DNA from: Hyparrhenia diplandra
Lineage: Eukaryota > Streptophyta > Magnoliopsida > Poales > Poaceae
Reading direction: 5' to 3'
NCBI GenBank assembly: GCA_015847255.1
Contig: JADLZK010011597.1
Span: 80,459-144,458, forward strand
Length of the DNA: 64,000 bases
This document shows, one piece after another, positions 33,806 to 45,339 of this stretch. The notes under the pieces are model-generated. The model saw only the letters and a list, made by a program, of their open reading frames with translations. It was not told the DNA's origin and made no database searches. Made by a program: the position numbers and the translations under genes. The stretch's first letter is position 1; every line of letters begins with the position of its first letter.

Positions 33806-35463
33806 TGTTGGCGGTAACCAACGACATATTTTTCCCGTCAACTTACTACCATAAAGGGAGTAAAATTAAACCTTTTTATACTCATATACTTTTATCACTA
33901 ATAAATTCCACTTGTAGTGTATTGTATTTTATTTTGCAGATTTATAATAAAAGCAAGTGGAAAATCGACCAAAGTACGCCTTCCGTGAAAGCGCATTATT
34001 GCAAAACCCAAGCCCAAGAGCAAATCAACCCAAAACATCAAATCGGGCCGAGCACAGCCCGGCCCACAACTTTTCAGGGGCGAAGACGACACCCCACCGA
34101 GACCGGGCCAGGCCGAGCTGGGGGTCTTGCGCCGCACCAACCGGGAGTGCGGCCGCACCCTCCCCGAGGCGGTTTCGGCCCGGCCTCGGGGAGGCGGTTC
34201 GTGCACTTTCCAAACGGGGTTTCCCGCCTGCGTTGGTCGGTTTGCATACAAGGAAGGTTTACCAGGTCGGTTTTGATGTAAATTAGCACTTAGGCCCCTC
34301 CTCCAAGTGTATAAGTAGGCCCCCTCTCTCCCTCTCTCAACACACACCATTTGGAGCCTCCTCACTTTCTACTCTTCTTCTCCTCTCCTCTCTACTCCTC
34401 CACTTCTCTAGTTCATTTAGTCTTTAGTAGTATTTGGAGCAAGGCTAAGCTTCATTGGAGAGCTTGTACTTGGGAGAAGGAATATTCGGTATGAATACAT
34501 TTATGGTTTATCCTCAAGTCTTGATCTCATATGCTTGTGCAATAGAGCTAGAGTATTTACATGTTATATTCTTGACATGTTGTTCTCGACACAATCATGA
34601 TAGAAGAACTAGACTATAGTTCCTATGTCGTGGTTAGTTGTATAGAACTTAGGGCCTAACCATTCGTGCCATGTATTTGAGTAGAGTAAGAGTTGTGCTG
34701 AGGTGGCGGTTCGTTGTGCCCTTCGGGGTTTTGCTCGTGTTCTATTCCGTCCATCCATAGGGTGGGGGCCATGGGGACATGAGTAGTGTCCTAGTATGCG
34801 GACGTGGTGTCCGGATGCCAGGTATCCTTCGAATATGAGTGCATGCCACGGTTGAGGGGGTAGGCGGCTTGGTCGTGACAAGCCTTGTCCGTCCCTTGAA
34901 ATCCCCCCACGTTCGTGTCTTTGTAGGAGTTCGTAAATGCCTTCCTTCAGGCGGATGCTCCGGGAGGTCTCCCCATCCATCTCACTCTCGGCCTAAAACT
35001 CTAGTCATCTATGTTTGCATGATTATTAAGCGGTTCTTTGCACAGACTACTTTAGAATGCCCGCTCCACTTAGGATTATTCTTTATTCTTTATTTTCCTT
35101 TTATCCTTGAGGTTGGCCCAAGTGTGTGTCACACTATCTTAAAATATCATGACTTACCCTGTATTGAGTATTGGTCAATTTGCATAGACATGTCGTCTTG
35201 TTCATGCCCCCGCTAGAGTCCTACACCATGCCTTCCTTTGGGAAAATATAAATAACGATACCTGAATATCTCCAGGGTGAAATGCTACAACGGTATTTCC
35301 GTGCGCTTGCGGACTTGTTACGTAAATGCTACGAGAATGCCACCCGACATCCCGCGGCGATGGTAGCTGGAATGTAACAATTCCGGTGAAGTCGTTGTGG
35401 GGAGTCAACCTATGGTTCCCAGTGCTCTTGCCTTTTTGGCACTTGCGCTTAGGAAACGCAACA
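33806..35463 (+). repeat. Element G 5' LTR
   Basis: 1658 bp, TGTTGGCGGTAACC...ACGCAACA, with TATAAG at 34310-34315. Other copies: 40955-41631 (+, first 0.68 kb) and, inverted, 41641-41930 joined across element H to 52060-53237. Confidence 0.88.
34310..34315 (+). promoter_or_regulatory. TATA-like box in element G LTR
   Basis: TATAAG inside AAGTGTATAAGTAGGCCCC, about 505 bp into the LTR; repeated in the 40955-41631 copy (near 41450). Confidence 0.5.
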
Positions 35464-35471
35464 AGCATTTC

Positions 35472-35489
35472 TGGCGCCGTTGCCGGGGA
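35472..35489 (+). promoter_or_regulatory. Primer-binding site, element G (perfect tRNA-Asp complement)
   Basis: TGGCGCCGTTGCCGGGGA, 8 bases after the LTR end. It is the clearest of six PBS sites of this type in the window and serves as the reference for the degraded ones. Confidence 0.85.
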
Positions 35490-35801
35490 AGGCATTGGTT
35501 ATAAAGATTCTAGAAAGACATGTTCATAATGATGTGCATGTGTAAGTAGCCATTACTCATGCAGGCTAATCTTTCATGTTTTCTCCTCGTTGTGGATGAA
35601 GGCAGGGATAGTGTTCGATTGGTTTGTCCCCTGTTGAACAACTACATCACGGATCAGGAGGCACTCCTAAAGAAGAACCCAACTCATATCAAATCTTCTC
35701 CTACTACTCCGCCCGACAAACAAACCAATCACCCTTGCATCATCTCGTATTCCACTCATGGCCAAGTCGATCCGTGACCACTCCATCCCTCTTTTGCCAA
35801 C

Positions 35802-36986
35802 GTGCCGTTGGGCCCGCTATCAACATGGGAAGGCGAGAACTTTGAGCTCCGGCCCGGCCTAATCAAGATGGTGCGGGCAAACCAATTTTACGGTTTGCCA
35901 AGTGAGGACGCAAGTGCACATCCGCAACACTTCCTCGAGCTCGGTGACACCATTGTCATCAAGGTGTTACACCGGAAGCCATTAGAACCGTTTGTTTCCC
36001 TTCTCCATCACGGGAAGGCAAAACAATGGTTCTATAAAGAGACGGAAGTTGTCAACACGTGGGACAAGTGTTCCACGGCGTTCCTCACTAAATTCTTCCC
36101 CATGAGTAAAACTCACACCTAAGGGGAAGAATTGCCAACTTCCAGCAGAATTCCATGGAACCCATACCGCGGCATGGGAAAGGCAACAAGAGTACATCCA
36201 AGCATGCCCGCACCATGGGATGGAAAAGTGGCTCGTGATACAAAACTTCTACAATGGGTTAACACCCATGTCAAAAGAGCACATTGATGCCAGCTGGCCG
36301 GAGGTGCCTTCCTCTTCCTCACCATCAATAGAGCAACAGCTCTTATGGAGAAAATAGTGTCCAATCAAGCTTGGGGGAGGAAAGTCTTGGCAAACAAGAA
36401 GATAGCATGCAGGCACCGTGGAGGAGACGGGCGTGCTCGCTACAATCGATCTCTATTGAAAGAACTTGACAAGTGTGCCACGAAGAAGAAGAAGAAACTT
36501 ACGGCATTGTTAAGGCCATAGACTCACACGTAACATGTGAAGTCTGTGGCAATGTTGGCCGTTCGGGGAACGCAGCGCCCTGAAACCCGTAAAGGCGTTA
36601 CTCACATCAACAGCGGGTTCCGTCAACAAGGAGACCATAATGGGTGGAACAACCGGTCACACCCACAAAACCAAGGAGGTAATTCAAACTCAAGGTACAA
36701 TTCGAATCCTCTCTCCTTGGAAGACTTGGTCTTAGACCAAGCAAAAATAATTAAAGAACTTTCAAAGAAGTTGATGCTTAATGATAAAATAATTGAAAAC
36801 ATGATTTTCAAAATTAAAAGTTTAACCTCTTCTTATGAAAGACAAGCGAGCTTTAATAAAATAATAGAAACCCAATTAGCTCGGTTTTTACTGTTGCTTT
36901 GCTCGTTGTCGGGTCGGGGAAAAGTTTTGGGGCAACCCAAAATTTCTCTTGAATCTGTTAAAATGGTCTCAACGAGTGCACGGTAA
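35802..36986 (+). pseudogene. Gag of element G (frameshifted)
   Basis: Capsid-type sequence begins near 35830: FELRPGLIKMVRANQFYGLP, EDASAHPQHFLEL, AKQWFYKETEVVNTWDKC and TAFLTKFFPMSKT (frame 35802-36122). It then continues in other frames through the E-x-I-x-x-C-P-H-H-G region (36123-36360). At about 36530-36575 comes a broken zinc knuckle (CEVCGNVGRSGN, with His replaced by Arg). The tail is Asn/Gln-rich with a coiled-coil-like segment (LVLDQAKIIKELSKKLMLND, frame 36537-36986). It would form the particle and bind RNA. At least three frame changes. Confidence 0.78.
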
Positions 36987-37094
36987 GCCTCTATGTCGGG
37001 AAGACGGTAAGTCTCCTACCGAGCCACCACTCATTATCAAGAAGGAGGACCCCGGCCGCCTCGAGCAATCACATGCTCGAGTTGCCCGCATGTC

Positions 37095-37580
37095 TTCGAG
37101 GATGCCTTCTGCGACCTTGGATCAAGCATAAACATCATGTCCAAGGTAACATATGATGAAATATTAGGTGGACCTTTGTCCCTGTACATTTTGAACTGCG
37201 GATGGCGGACCTATCACTAAGGAAACCGGAGGGAGTAGCTCGGGACGTTATAGTAAAAATCCGAGAAGCATACATCCCCGATGGACTTTGTCATCCTAGA
37301 CATGGGCCACATGAGAGAGCTGATAAAATCCTTGGGAGACCATTTCTTAACACTACAAATGCAGTTTTGCACGTGGGATCAGGGCATGCTAGCTTTCATA
37401 TGCGGGGCCAAACAATGAGATGCCCATTCAATGGGTTCAACAAGCATAAGAATGCTAAAAACAAGCAGCCCAAGAAGGTAAAGCCACAAAGTGTTAAGCG
37501 AGGCATGGCGGATTTAAAGGATGACATCCGCATCCACTTCTCGGATACGGGTAACAGTCTTCTATCAAGCACTAAATGAA
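37095..37580 (+). pseudogene. Aspartic-protease-like domain of element G
   Basis: CDLGSSINIMSKVTYDEILG (about 37108-37167) carries the D-L-G-S active-site variant of Athila-like proteases. After a frameshift, frame 37202-37579 gives MADLSLRKPEGVARDVIVKI and DKILGRPFLNTTNAVLHVGS, the conserved second half. The C-terminal stretch is Lys-rich. A stop at 37577-37579 is followed by noncoding DNA, so pol is absent rather than interrupted. Confidence 0.75.
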
Positions 37581-37963
37581 TGGAGAAGAGTCACGCTCGT
37601 CGGACTTTAAAAGGTGAGCCCTTGCTTAGAAGGTAAATCGGTAGTTATCCTTTTATTTTACAATAATAATCTCCCACAATAACTCCATGATGCTTACAAT
37701 AAAAATAATAAATAAAAATAAAATTATTTACCCCCTGTTGGAAGAATCTTGTTTATCAATGCATGCTTCCTCTTTCTATTTTGGCATGTCTTGGTTTGGA
37801 AGTTTTGGTTATACGTATGATCATACTTCCATAGGCGTTTTGAATTGAGCATGGTGCTTAGGTCAAAAAGTCTACCTTGATCGATTAGACATGGAGTCGA
37901 AGTCCGTTATTGAACCTAAAATTGCTAGTGTAGATTTTTGGTCGATCATATGGACTAACCCCT

Positions 37964-39753
37964 TGTTGACACTTATTATACTATAAATTTTTAAGTTATT
38001 TAATATGAATTAAGGGCTAAAGTCAAGGACTAAACATAAGTCTAGGGGTCTAACTAACATAATTCCACGAGTTTTGGTATTCGCGTGACTTTCGGGGACT
38101 TGATAGGAAAATGCTAGAGAATAATGGAGAAGGTTCCAGAATATACAAGACATATACAAGACAAATAAAGACCAAACTTATACGTGAAGCAAATCAACCC
38201 GAAAAAAGTGGACTAAAACATTCTAGAAGATACAGAGGACACAGAAAAGACGGGAAGCCGGGGTGGCACTCCACCCGGCGGCCGATCTGCCATGTAGGCC
38301 GGCCGCCGGGTGGGGTCACCCAATCGACCTCACATTTTTTATGTCGGTTTACCACCGAGGCCTTGAGGTTGTATCTACACCGTTGTTGAAGGTCGGTTTG
38401 ATCAAGGGTTGACGTTCATCGCCAAGTACTATATAAGAAGACCCGGTGACCACGAGGCTAAGAGAGAATTCATTATCAATCATATTCATCCAAGTCCAGC
38501 CAAGTCTAGACCTAAGCTCTAGTTCATACTAGAAGTAGATTAGCTACATAACTAGTTCTAGTTGAAGATCAAGTTCATCTTGAGTTCCCGGATAGTCAAG
38601 AAGTAGCAAGGATCGTTCTTGAGACTTCTCTCTTGTATTCAATCTGTAAGTTCTCTTATATTTAGAATACAATTGTTATGGCTTTGATCTTTATAATTAT
38701 TATATTCTTATTGCTATGTGTTTATGCTTGCTATGATTATATATTTAGTTTAGTAAGATTGCTTTATACTTTATGCATGGAATTGTATAGCACTCATATA
38801 GATGATCACTATTTGGGTGATAAGCAATGTAAACGTGGTGTTTATACAACGTTTATCCGCAATTGCACCCTACATTACGGGTCGTGGTGGTAGATCGCGG
38901 GGGTGACATTCTGTTGAGTCCTTTGGAGTCCACCCTCCGAATGTAGGACACGCCGAGCTTTTAATTTATAAGATGAACAAGTTTAGATCCTTGCTTGTCT
39001 TTGGTAATGCTTGCCATGTATAGAAGTAATCTAATCTTGCCATGATAGCTAGATGTATTGCACTAATTGTAGTATTCATAAATGTATATTAATCAAGAGT
39101 ATCTTAGGAATATTCATTCTAGTCTAATTTATAACATGCTAATTGCTTGTATGATATTAGTGGCATAGGTTAATACTAGACTTGGACAATTATCATTATA
39201 TTATTTATCTTTATCTTGGACTTATCCTGTTGAGTTATGTTTGATGCTCATGGCTACTCTGCATTATAATATTGTAAAGTGAATGATCTCATAAATAAAT
39301 CATATTATAAAATCATTAGATAGCTCTTATCTCTCTACCTTTCCATAGACTCCCTTCCTTCCTGTGGTAAAATATAAATACGATACCGGATTACTCGGTG
39401 AAGTGCTACAATTGGTATTTCTAGGTGAGCCCTTGCAGTATATCATGTTCAATCTTTTATCAAGGCCAATCTATAAATAATGCCCCGCATTTCTTTGAGC
39501 GTTATTGCTAGGGTATTGAGACTAGTGTATAGGTAATGCCTAGAAATGAGTGGTATACCTTGAGTTCATATCCTGGTGAGATTAACTCCACTATGGATAA
39601 TGTGGCTAAGCTACATCCCACTACTAACACCGCCTAACTTCACTTTATTGGATCATGAGGTTAATCCCATATCCAACCTTAACATGATTAGATAGATATC
39701 CCATATATATTTCTCTCGCCTTCCTAATTAGGATCGTGTTAGAAATATCAACA
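37964..39753 (+). repeat. Solo LTR of the element I family with intact 5-bp target duplication
   Basis: 1790 bp, TGTTGACAC...TATCAACA, flanked by CCCCT at 37959-37963 and CCCCT at 39754-39758. The unoccupied site is preserved in the inverted copy near 54428. The sequence matches the 5' LTR of element I (55273-60847 without its CACTA insertion) and includes a TATA box at 38430-38437. No PBS or interior follows it, so it is an LTR-LTR recombination product. Confidence 0.9.
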
Positions 39754-39758
39754 CCCCT

Positions 39759-40471
39759 GCAGGAATTTATCAAAATCCATAAGGGTAGGGTAAGTCTTGA
39801 AGATGACAAACAGGGTTAACTTGTAAAAAATAATAATAATAATAATAATAAAAATAATAATAATAAAAAGAGGGTAGAGAAGAGAAGAAGAAGAGAGGAG
39901 ATAAACCTTTCAACCCCAAGAGTTTGTCCCTGTTACTTTAACGACATCAAAAGACAAGCTTGGGGAGCCTCTAACCACGCCACCGGGCACAACTTCGGAT
40001 CATTGCGTGCTCAAGCTAAGCGAGAACCATAAAAGGTAAGCAAAAGGCTAGCTTGGGGGAGGACTCCAAGAAAGGTAACTTGTATCTCACATTTTGATCA
40101 TATTCTCTATCTTATGAAATGTTGAGTTACGCTAAAAAAGACAAACTTCATTCCTATATATATGAGTTATAAAAATGTTTAGTCTTAGTCCTCTGTTGAA
40201 ATGAAGAATAGTTGCTCTGTCTTATGCTTTGCCTCGTGCCTAGTTTATAATTCGAATTTCTCTAAAGTTTGGGTTTAGTGGCTAATTCTAAAAACTCATC
40301 CTGAAAAACCTGATTCATGTGGGTTGCATATGCTCTATCAAGTCTAAGTTGTTGCCAAATATGATATGGTACAAATGGATTTGCTATGACTTCGTCCGTA
40401 AAGAGAAACTTGACATCCAGGGGAATCTATACTTTGAAAAGAGAAATGTTTTGGGCTAAAAAAAAAAAAAA
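39759..40471 (+). other. Element G 3' noncoding region
   Basis: Contains an (AAT)n-rich stretch (about 39828-39862), two purine motifs of the AGCTTGGGGGAGG type (about 39957 and 40053) and the GAATAGTTGCTCTG block (about 40207-40220). Inverted copy at about 53730-54432. No genes. Confidence 0.65.
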
Positions 40472-40596
40472 ATGAGATGAAAAATGGACAAGTGTCCAGG
40501 GCGAGTAGAGCCCACATCTCTAAAAAAAAAAAAAAAAAAAAGAAAAGAGAGGAAATAAAAGACAAAAGTCTAGGGCGAGCAGAGCCCACCTCTCTA
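40472..40596 (+). repeat. Array of two structured repeat units, element G
   Basis: Unit 1: outer GAGATG (40474-40479)/CATCTC (40515-40520), inner GGAC/GTCC and GGGC/GCCC. Unit 2: outer AGAGAGG (40546-40552)/CCTCTCT (40589-40595), inner AGAC/GTCT and GGGC/GCCC with loop GAGCAGA. The units are separated by a poly-A run. Confidence 0.78.
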
Positions 40597-40940
40597 AAAA
40601 AATGATATAGTAATAAAGCCCATGCTTTCGAAAAAATATATATATATAAAAAATATTATCTAAATAAAAACCCGAGATAAAAAGTTGATCAAAAGGATGA
40701 ATGATAAGCACCTCCGTGATAACCGTTCTATCGGCAACCGCTCAAGGCTTTGAGAAAATTTGGAAAGCCCCCGCTACGATGAAAGGTAATAAAAGGGTGG
40801 GAAAAAGATGTGCCATTTTATTCAAACTCTAGTAGACACTCTTATTATAACCCCGGCACTTGTAAAACGTAATCGGCATAGTAGCAACTCCGATCAACGA
40901 CCAAGTACTTTATCTCTTTTCTCGAGGACGCGCAAAGGGT

Positions 40941-40954
40941 AAGCTTGGGGAGTT
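40941..40954 (+). promoter_or_regulatory. Polypurine tract, element G
   Basis: AAGCTTGGGGAGTT immediately before the 3' LTR start at 40955. Confidence 0.75.
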
Positions 40955-41631
40955 TGTTGACGGTAACCAACGACATATTTTTCCCGTCCACTTACTACCA
41001 TAAAGGGAGTAAAATTAAACCTTTTTATACTCATATACTTTTATCACTAATAAATTTCACTTGTAGTGTCTTGTATTTTATTTTGTAGATTTATAATAAA
41101 AGCAAGTGGAAAATCGACCAAAATACGCCTTCCGTGAAAGCGCATTATTGCAAAACCCAAGCCCAAGAGCAAATCGACCCAAAACATCAAATCGGGCGAG
41201 CACGCCCGGCCCACAACTTTTCAGGGCGAAAGACGACACCCCACCGAGACCCGGGCGGCCGAGCCCGAGGGGGTGCGCGCACCACCACGTGCGGCCGCAC
41301 CCTCCCCGAGGCGGTTTCGGCCCGGCCTCGGGAGGCGGTTCGTGCACTTTCAAACGGGGTTTCCGCCTGCGTTGGTCGGGTTTGCGCATACAAGGAAGGT
41401 TTACAGGTCGGTTTTGATGTAAATTAGCACTTAGGCCCCTCCTCCAAGTGTATAAGTAGGCCCCTCTCTCCCTCTCTTAACACACACCATTTGGAGCCTC
41501 CTCACTTTCTACTCTTCTTCTCCTCTCCTCTCTACTCCTCCACTTCTCTAGTTCTTTTAGTCTTTAGTAGTATTTGGAGCAAGGCTAAGCTTCATTGGAG
41601 AGCTTGTACTTGGGAGAAGGAATATTCGGTA
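40955..41631 (+). repeat. Element G 3' LTR, truncated
   Basis: Matches the first about 690 bp of 33806-35463, then stops at AATATTCGGTA, where the sequence flips to an inverted LTR end. Confidence 0.85.
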
Positions 41632-41930
41632 GAAATGCTTGTTGCGTTTCCTAAGCGCAAGTGCCAAAAGGCAAGAGCACTGGGAACCACAGGTTGACTC
41701 CCCACAACGACTTTCACGGAATTGTTACATTCCAGCTACCATCGCCACGGGATGTCGTGGCATTCTCGTAGCATTTACGAACAAGTCCGCGCAAAGCGCA
41801 CGGAAATACCGTTGTAGCATTTCACCCGGAGATATTCAAGGGGGTATCGTTATTTATATTTTCCCAAAGGAAGGCATGGTGTAGGACTCTAGCAGGGGCA
41901 TGAACAAGACGACATGTCTATGCAGTTGAC
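41632..41930 (-). repeat. Inverted LTR of G' (distal part, split by element H)
   Basis: Reverse complement of the last about 285 bp of the G LTR, plus the first bases of the region after it (AGCATTTCT, leading into the PBS). The rest of this inverted LTR continues at 52060-53237, beyond element H. About 200 bp (matching 34975-35170 of the G LTR) are missing at the insertion site. Confidence 0.8.
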
Positions 41931-43565
41931 TGTTGACCCCTGTTATCACCCATTTTTATATGTCAACAAGAGATGAAATAAGGATATAATTCAAATAAAC
42001 ATTTAGAATAGAGGTTTATACTAATGATTTCCACAAGTTTTGGTGAATTATGTAATTTGAGGGGACTTAACGGTAATTGCGAGAATAATGGAGAAAGTTA
42101 GGAATAAACAAGACTTGTGAAGACCAAACTTGACCGTGAAGCAACTCAATCCGAAAAGTGGACTAAAACAATCTAGAAACTACCGAGAAGACACGGGAAG
42201 GAACCGAGGCCGAGGGAGACCTAGGGCACCGGGCGGCCTTGAAGCCATTTTGGCCGGCCGCGAGGTGGGACCCTCCGGTCACCCTCAGACTTCTAGGTCG
42301 GTTTACTACCGACTTTGAGGTTGTATCTACGCCGTTGTTGAAGGTCGGTTTGATCCAAGGGTTGACGTTCATCGCCGAGTACTATATAAGAAGACCCTCT
42401 ACCCCCAGGCCTAGCAATGAATTTCATTTGTAATCATTATTAGACAGAGTCAGGCAGAAGTAGAAGAGAGAATTACCACCAGAGAATAGGATTAGCTACT
42501 AGTTCTAGTTCTAGTTCATCTAGTTCTAGTTCATCCAAGTTGATTAGCAGACAGATACAATTAGAGCTGGGTGTGTTTACCCAGAGTTCGGGATCATCAA
42601 ATACTTCGGTATGATTTATCTTATATCTATTACTTTGTTATTAATTGTTATCATGTGTTTGTTTGCTATGTTCTTACTTTATTCTAATAGTATGATTGAT
42701 ATAGATTTAGTTTATGATAGATATATGTATCTATTTGTAGAGCCTAATTCAATACTCGAAAGTGGGTTAGGTGGTAGAAAGTATGTAAGCGTGGTGCTTA
42801 TATATGATTTAACACCGCAAATGCACCTTATATTCTCGGGTCGTGTGGTAGATCGCGGGGGGTGACAGCCCTGTTGAGTCCTTTGGAGTCCACCCTCCGA
42901 ATATAAGACACGTGGACATTGATTATGGGGAATATCTTGTTTCACTCTTGAGTTTCCTTGATAATCGCCCCAGGATACATGATCTAGAGTTTACTATGCT
43001 ATAGATGATAACATATGCCTTAGAATGAATGTAATGACTTAGTAGATTAAATGCTATAGATGAATTCTGTCTCTTAAAGTAATCCTATGTTAAGTCTAAC
43101 TTAGTAGTTATTTCCATCTCTCGTGAGTAATGCCTCTCGCCTACTTTTATCTATTATTATTATTATATCTTTATTATCGACTTACCCCGCTAAAGTTAGC
43201 TCTAATAACAGAATCTTTCATAAGTATGCCACTTATTAATAATGTTAGTGCCCATCTTTAGATTATTCCTCCCTGTGGTAGAATATAAATGACAAAACCC
43301 GGATTACTCCCGGTGAAATGCTACAACAAAGTGGTATTTATATCCGTGCGCTTTTATGGTATAGATCTTTTATATTTATTTTATTAGATTGCATATAACA
43401 CATATCACAAGTATCACTTTTGCATTTCATAGCATTGCTGTTAGGGATGACAACCTAGCACATAGTAGTGTTAAGAGATGAACCACTTTGAGTTTCTCTA
43501 ATGGCATATGGCCTAGGGTGAGATTAACTCCACCTTATGTTATAGTGACGTTAGATTTACCAACA
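41931..43565 (+). repeat. Element H first LTR
   Basis: 1635 bp, TGTTGACCCC...CCAACA, TATATAAG at 42383-42390. Direct copy at 50043-51678. Confidence 0.9.
42383..42390 (+). promoter_or_regulatory. TATA box, element H LTR
   Basis: TATATAAG, followed by AAGACCCTC; the same motif is at 50502-50509 in the second LTR and in the element I family LTRs. Confidence 0.6.
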
Positions 43566-43573
43566 AGCATTTA

Positions 43574-43590
43574 CGGCGCCGTTTCTGGGA
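43574..43590 (+). promoter_or_regulatory. Primer-binding site, element H
   Basis: CGGCGCCGTTTCTGGGA after the LTR end; the copy at 51685-51700 reads CGCGCCGTTGTCGGG. Both are variants of the tRNA-Asp complement. Confidence 0.7.
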
Positions 43591-43785
43591 GGAAATAAAA
43601 GTTAGCTAGACATATTAATAAATGGAAACTTATGAAGAGAATCTAAATTAGGAAGCTTCTTTTTAGTAGGCTTACCCTTGTCTTTCTTTTGTTTATTTTA
43701 TACAGGGTTTATCAAATTGGAAATTTATTCACTTCATTTATTAGAATCAAATCAATCAAGAGAGCATATATCGGTTATTGTAGCT

Positions 43786-44777
43786 ATGGTGAAAAATCCC
43801 TACGAGAGTTTTACGCTCCTAGTTAATCGAGGACATTAAATGGGACCAACACTTCAACTTAAAGATCTTGAGTTTGAGCTCAAGCCAAGCCTCATCAACA
43901 TGATACAAGCTACTCCATTTAGTGGAAGGATTTACGAAGATGCACGCTTACATCTCGCAGAATTTTTCTCGGAGATTGCCAACACTTTTTCACCCAAGGA
44001 TATTCCCCAAGATATCATATTACTCCGCTTATTTCCATTCTCATTGAAGGAGAAAGCAAAGTTATGGTTCTATGCCAACAAAAAGAAGAAACCAAGAATT
44101 GGGATGAATGTTCTACTGACCTTCCTATCAAAGTTCTTTCCCACGGGTAAAACCAATACCCTACGAGGAAAAATTATAAATTTCCAACGTGAAAAGGAGA
44201 ATCAATCCCGAATGCATGGGAACGTTTACAAGAATACATATCAGATTGCCCTCATCATGGAATAGAAGATTGGTTGCTTATGCAAGGATTTTATCATGGA
44301 TTAACACAAAGAGCACAAGAGCAACTAGATGCAACTGGCTGAAGGATCATTTTTATCACTCACTCTTGACAAATTTGAAGCACTCATGAACAAGATATCA
44401 GAAAATCAAAGCCTGGAATCAAGACACTCAATATTATCATCAGATTGAAGACATCCCCAGAAGAAGTAAAAGCACTATCAACCCGGATGGATGTGTTATT
44501 AAATTGGCTTGAACAAAGAGCCAAAGATAGCGAGGAACGACAAGATTTACAAGACTATATTGATTCTGCATCAAATTCAAGCATGGCTGTCAACAATTCC
44601 ACATCAACTCAAGAACAAAGATTACAACAGCTATCAAACTACCCGGGTAAGTATCAAGGTAAACTTACTAAACAACCCCTTTTAAGAGAGTTAATTCAAG
44701 AACAAACTAAGCTTTATGAAACTCTTTTTGAAAAGTGTTTTGCTAATGATAAACTTTTTAGAAGATATATCTCTTAA
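43786..44777 (+). pseudogene. Gag of element H
   Basis: Start chosen at the ATG at 43786 (MVKNPYE), because the equivalent copy at 51895 reads on as MVKNPYEFYAPSTEDI. After a frameshift near 43810, frame 43840-44265 shows LEFELKPSLINMIQATPFSG, LLRLFPFSLKEKAKLWFYAN and LTFLSKFFPTGKTNTLRGKI, a capsid domain of the same kind as in G and I. The C-terminal part (44445-44777) has a leucine-rich helical stretch and a basic LTKQPLLRELIQEQTKLYET tail. A zinc knuckle was not found. Confidence 0.78.
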
Positions 44778-45339
44778 GATGAATAATTTTTTCTGTTGCT
44801 TTTTAAAAATCAACATCTTTTTAATAAAAGAGTAGAAAGTCAAATAGCAAAGTTGTTTTTTTGCAAAATCTGTTGCCACTAACCATGAGCAGGTAAATAA
44901 TGTTACTACAAGAAGAGGTAAATCTACACATGATCCTGTTGACCCAAGAAGGATAATAGAAACAGCAGTCAGGACACCTATTATGGCACCTGCAGCACCA
45001 GCAACAACAACAAGACCTGTGATACAACCAATAAGAGAAGAAGAAAATAATGACATAGAAGATTTGACTCAAGAACCTCAAATGACGCAAGACTTTCATG
45101 ATACAAATCTCCTACCATATCCAAGAAGAAACCGTGGACCCCAAGTGGATGATCGGGTTTACAAAGTTTGTGGAGGTGATTCAGAAATTATACATCAACA
45201 TACCTCTACTAGATGCTATTCAAGTTCCAACCTATGCAAAGTATCTCGGAGATATTCGAACAAGAAAAGACCATTACCCACTATGGAGGTAATCAAGTTA
45301 ATGAGTAAGAATGCAAAGTGCAGCTATCCTTAATATTTT

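Larger units (their letters stand above)
33806..41631 (+). mobile_element. Element G: non-autonomous gag-protease LTR retrotransposon (Athila-like)
   Basis: 5' LTR 33806-35463, perfect tRNA-Asp primer-binding site, gag (35802-36986) and protease-like domain (37095-37580), then directly 3' noncoding sequence, polypurine tract (40941-40954) and a truncated 3' LTR (40955-41631). There is no RT, RNase H or integrase. A solo LTR of another family is inserted at 37964-39753. The 3' LTR stops abruptly where an inverted LTR copy begins. Confidence 0.82.

Noticed and set aside
33742..34365. ORFs of 179 and 155 codons on opposite strands across the element G LTR
   Set aside because: They cross the LTR boundary and recur with frame changes in the other LTR copies (41106-41427, 52678-53145); not conserved as protein.
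36362..36380. Polypurine tract within element G gag (AAGCTTGGGGGAGGAAAG)
   Set aside because: It falls in the conserved coding stretch reading SNQAWGRK of gag, so its resemblance to the tract is probably a coding coincidence.
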